Source: Citrus sinensis
Lineage: Eukaryota > Streptophyta > Magnoliopsida > Sapindales > Rutaceae
Assembly (NCBI RefSeq): GCF_022201045.2
Contig: NC_068560.1
Location: forward strand, 33,939,001-34,003,000
DNA: 64,000 bases
Direction: 5' to 3'
The position numbers and the translations under genes were made by a program. Positions 61,669 to 64,000 of this stretch are shown in pieces; position 1 is the stretch's first letter; each line of letters starts with the position of its first letter. The notes below the pieces were generated by a model that was given only the letters and a program-made list of their open reading frames with translations, was not told the origin of the DNA and searched no databases.

Positions 61669-64000
61669 ATGGTCCTGGTAACGGCCGCACGTGATTACAT
61701 CAACCGGATGTTGCAGGACATCTCCGGCATGAAGGTTCTCATTCTCGATTCTCAAACGGTAATTAATTTTTTAACCTATCTTTTTTTTTAATAGTTTATC
61801 CTTAATTTAGCTCTTATCAAAAATAAATTTGTTTAATTCGCTCATTTGTTATTTATTTAATCACTTACCGTCAAATTTAAACAATTCCACATGATCCCAC
61901 CGTACTTGTTTAGATTGTGCTATGAGATACCATTAGTTATGTAAATGTTTCAAAAATTAAAGTGATTTTTATTAACTTTTGTGGAGGTCAATGTCTTATA
62001 AATTGTTACATTACTTCCAAATTCATGATAATTGAATAATTTAGTTTTTGCACTGTACGAAATTGCAGGTTAGTGCTGTAAGTGTGGTGTATTCACAGTC
62101 TGAGTTACTTCAGAAAGAAGTGTTTTTGGTAGAGTTGGTGGATTCCATTTACAAGTCCAAAGAATCCATGTCTCATCTTAAAGCAGTTTATTTTCTTCGT
62201 CCATCGTCCGAGAATATTCAGCATTTGCGGCGCCAGCTGGCCAATCCTAGGTTCGGAGAGTATCACCTATGTGAGTTTTTTAAATTTTGTGTGTGTGTGT
62301 GCACGCGTGTCTAGGCACACGTGCGCGTATATGTATATGTTTTAGTAAGTGTTACCCACTTTTTGAAGTTCCTATTTGATTGCGTTCCTGCATTTTACAG
62401 TTTTCTCCAACATGTTGAAGGACACACAGATTCATATTTTAGCTGATTCAGATGAGCAGGAAGTTGTGCAGCAAGTTCAGGTAAGACTTCATCTACAAAC
62501 ATTGTTATGCTTGACTTGGATTTTCTTTTGCCTTTCAGCTTGGTACTTGTTTCATCTCAGGTCATTATCATCATAATAAACTTCTAGCACATTACAACTA
62601 AGATAATCACAATTTTATTTGGAGCATAACCAAGTAAGATAATCACAATTTTAGTTGGCATGTAGAGTGAGGCCATTATCTGATATACATCCTTTGTACT
62701 ATCGCTACCATACTTTTTCTGACTTTTTTTTCATGAAAAATGGAAAACTGGTGCTAAAGTCATAAGGCTGGTGCAAAAACAATTCCGTTCTCGATTGAAG
62801 TTATTTAACGCTTATCAAATTTTCCTTCCAACACACGACCTTATGCATTTTTCATTAATGTGGTAGTTTTTTCAGTGGAGTTCTGTTGTTTGTTAATGTG
62901 TTACAGTTGTTATGATGTCATCTTATATCCTTTGTCTACAATTTAAGTTTTGCCAAAGTAGTAAGTGTTTTTATGATTTTGCAGGAGTTTTATGCCGATT
63001 TTGTCGCAGTTGAGCCTTATCATTTTACTCTGAATATACCCTCAAATCATCTTTATATGCTCCCAGCAGTTGTAGACCCTTCAAGTTTGCAGCACTTCTG
63101 TGACCGGGTTGTTGATGGTATTGCAGCAGTTTTTCTGGCATTGAAACGTAGACCAGTTATTAGGTACCAGAGGACCTCAGATATTGCTAAAAGGATAGCA
63201 CAGGAAACAACTGTAAGTAGAATGGCACGTTTGAAAGATATTAAATTTAGTTTAATGTGCTGAGTTGGAGGCACCCAGTCTATACTGTGACATTTAGCTT
63301 CAGAGTGAAAGCTAAATTTTTCTGCTTGAATATGACAGAAGCTGATGTACCAGCAGGAAAGTGGTCTTTTTGATTTCAGACGTACAGAAATCTCTCCACT
63401 GCTCTTAATACTTGATAGAAGGGATGATCCTGTGACTCCGTTGCTGAATCAGTGGACCTATCAGGTATATGTGATTGTGAATTTGCTCTTCCGATTTATG
63501 CTGCTCTCAAATATAAATTATGCTTCTTGATTTGTTGTTGAGCCACATGGAGAAGGGTAGCTTATTGATAATGTTGTTTTTCACAGGCAATGGTTCATGA
63601 ACTGATTGGCATTCAGGATAATAAAGTGGATTTGAGAAGCATTGGTGACTTTCCAAAGGATCAACAGGTTAATTGCTTCTTTCCCTATGCTGTACATAAG
63701 GAAATGATGAATTGTTGAAGATCTTTTATATGCTATTCACGCTTACAGGAGGTTGTGCTGTCATCAGAACAAGATACCTTTTTCAAAGCGAACATGTATG
63801 AGAACTTTGGAGATATCGGAATGAATATCAAGCGGATGGTGGATGAGTTTCAGCAGGTTGCAAAAAGTAACCAAAGTATTCAGACCATAGGTTCGTATGA
63901 TGCAAAATAAAGTTTTTCAGTTACACTTTTTTAGTTAACCACAGTTCTTATTCATGGCTAAGGCCTATTGTTAAATCATTGGAACACTATGGTTTCTGCA
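61669..64000 (+). CDS. VPS45: Vacuolar protein sorting 45 (Sec1/Munc18 family), 5' part
   Basis: Sec1/Munc18 protein that binds TGN syntaxins (SYP41/42 in Arabidopsis) and helps SNARE-driven vesicle fusion. Seven exons are visible: 61669-61758, 62069-62270, 62401-62480, 62985-63212, 63339-63463, 63587-63667 and 63749-63890, all in frame and with GT-AG borders. The gene continues beyond the window. Landmarks are [24 protein letters not shown] at the N-terminus (a 20-residue part is enough to identify it), [21 protein letters not shown] and the conserved [20 protein letters not shown] in exon 5. The ATG at 61669 gives the family's normal start. No defect is seen in the visible part. Confidence 0.95.

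Overview
This is nuclear DNA from a flowering plant. The genes are split by short GT-AG introns, the intergenic DNA is AT-rich, and all recognisable proteins are plant families. The gene set and order point to a eudicot, most likely a rosid; Citrus or a relative is my guess, but the sequence alone does not prove it. All calls come from reading the sequence and from recall of protein families; no database search was run.

Layout. 1-1178 (-) is the 5' part of an alcohol dehydrogenase gene (ADH). 3068-7088 (-) is an auxin carrier of PIN6 type. 7.1-14.4 kb is a repeat-rich gap with a hAT-like element, three tRNA-derived SINEs and a solo LTR. 14.39-16.30 kb (+) is a decayed ADH copy and 17.54-20.38 kb (+) an intact ADH1-type gene. 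20.73-28.31 kb (-) is a CYP87-like cytochrome P450 whose sixth intron carries a 5.36-kb Mutator-like transposon (MULE). Then come, all on the minus strand, a stearoyl-ACP desaturase (29.06-30.97), a TED6/TED7-like proline-rich membrane protein (32.98-33.52), a TBL-family wall O-acetyltransferase (35.6-38.0), a 1023-residue PPR protein (39.7-42.8) and a serine carboxypeptidase of the SCPL44 type (46.1-49.3). A tRNA-Ala(UGC) gene lies at 35.13 kb (+). 49.3-54.8 kb is empty of recognised genes but holds two nested MULE-like elements. A RimP-like chloroplast protein (54.8-56.8, -), a GUX3/PGSIP2-type glucuronosyltransferase (57.4-61.0, -) and, divergent from it, the 5' half of VPS45 (61.67 to the edge, +) complete the window.

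How the genes relate. They do not form an operon-like system. From memory, PIN6, ADH1, RimP-like, GUX3 and VPS45 are neighbours in Arabidopsis (At1g77110-77140), while SCPL44, TED6 and the desaturase are neighbours in another block (At1g43780-43800). Here the second set sits inside the first, as expected if one ancestral block was duplicated in the Arabidopsis lineage and each copy lost different genes. Several genes concern the cell wall (TED6-like, TBL, GUX3), which may be chance.

Most interesting for a second look: the MULE in the P450 intron carries, besides its transposase, a convergent small gene for a GRF-type zinc-finger protein with a hydrophobic tail, an arrangement like maize mudrA/mudrB. 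Also notable are a SINE with two near-perfect hairpins around its B box, the nested MULE-like pair at 52-53.5 kb, and the three-copy ADH cluster.
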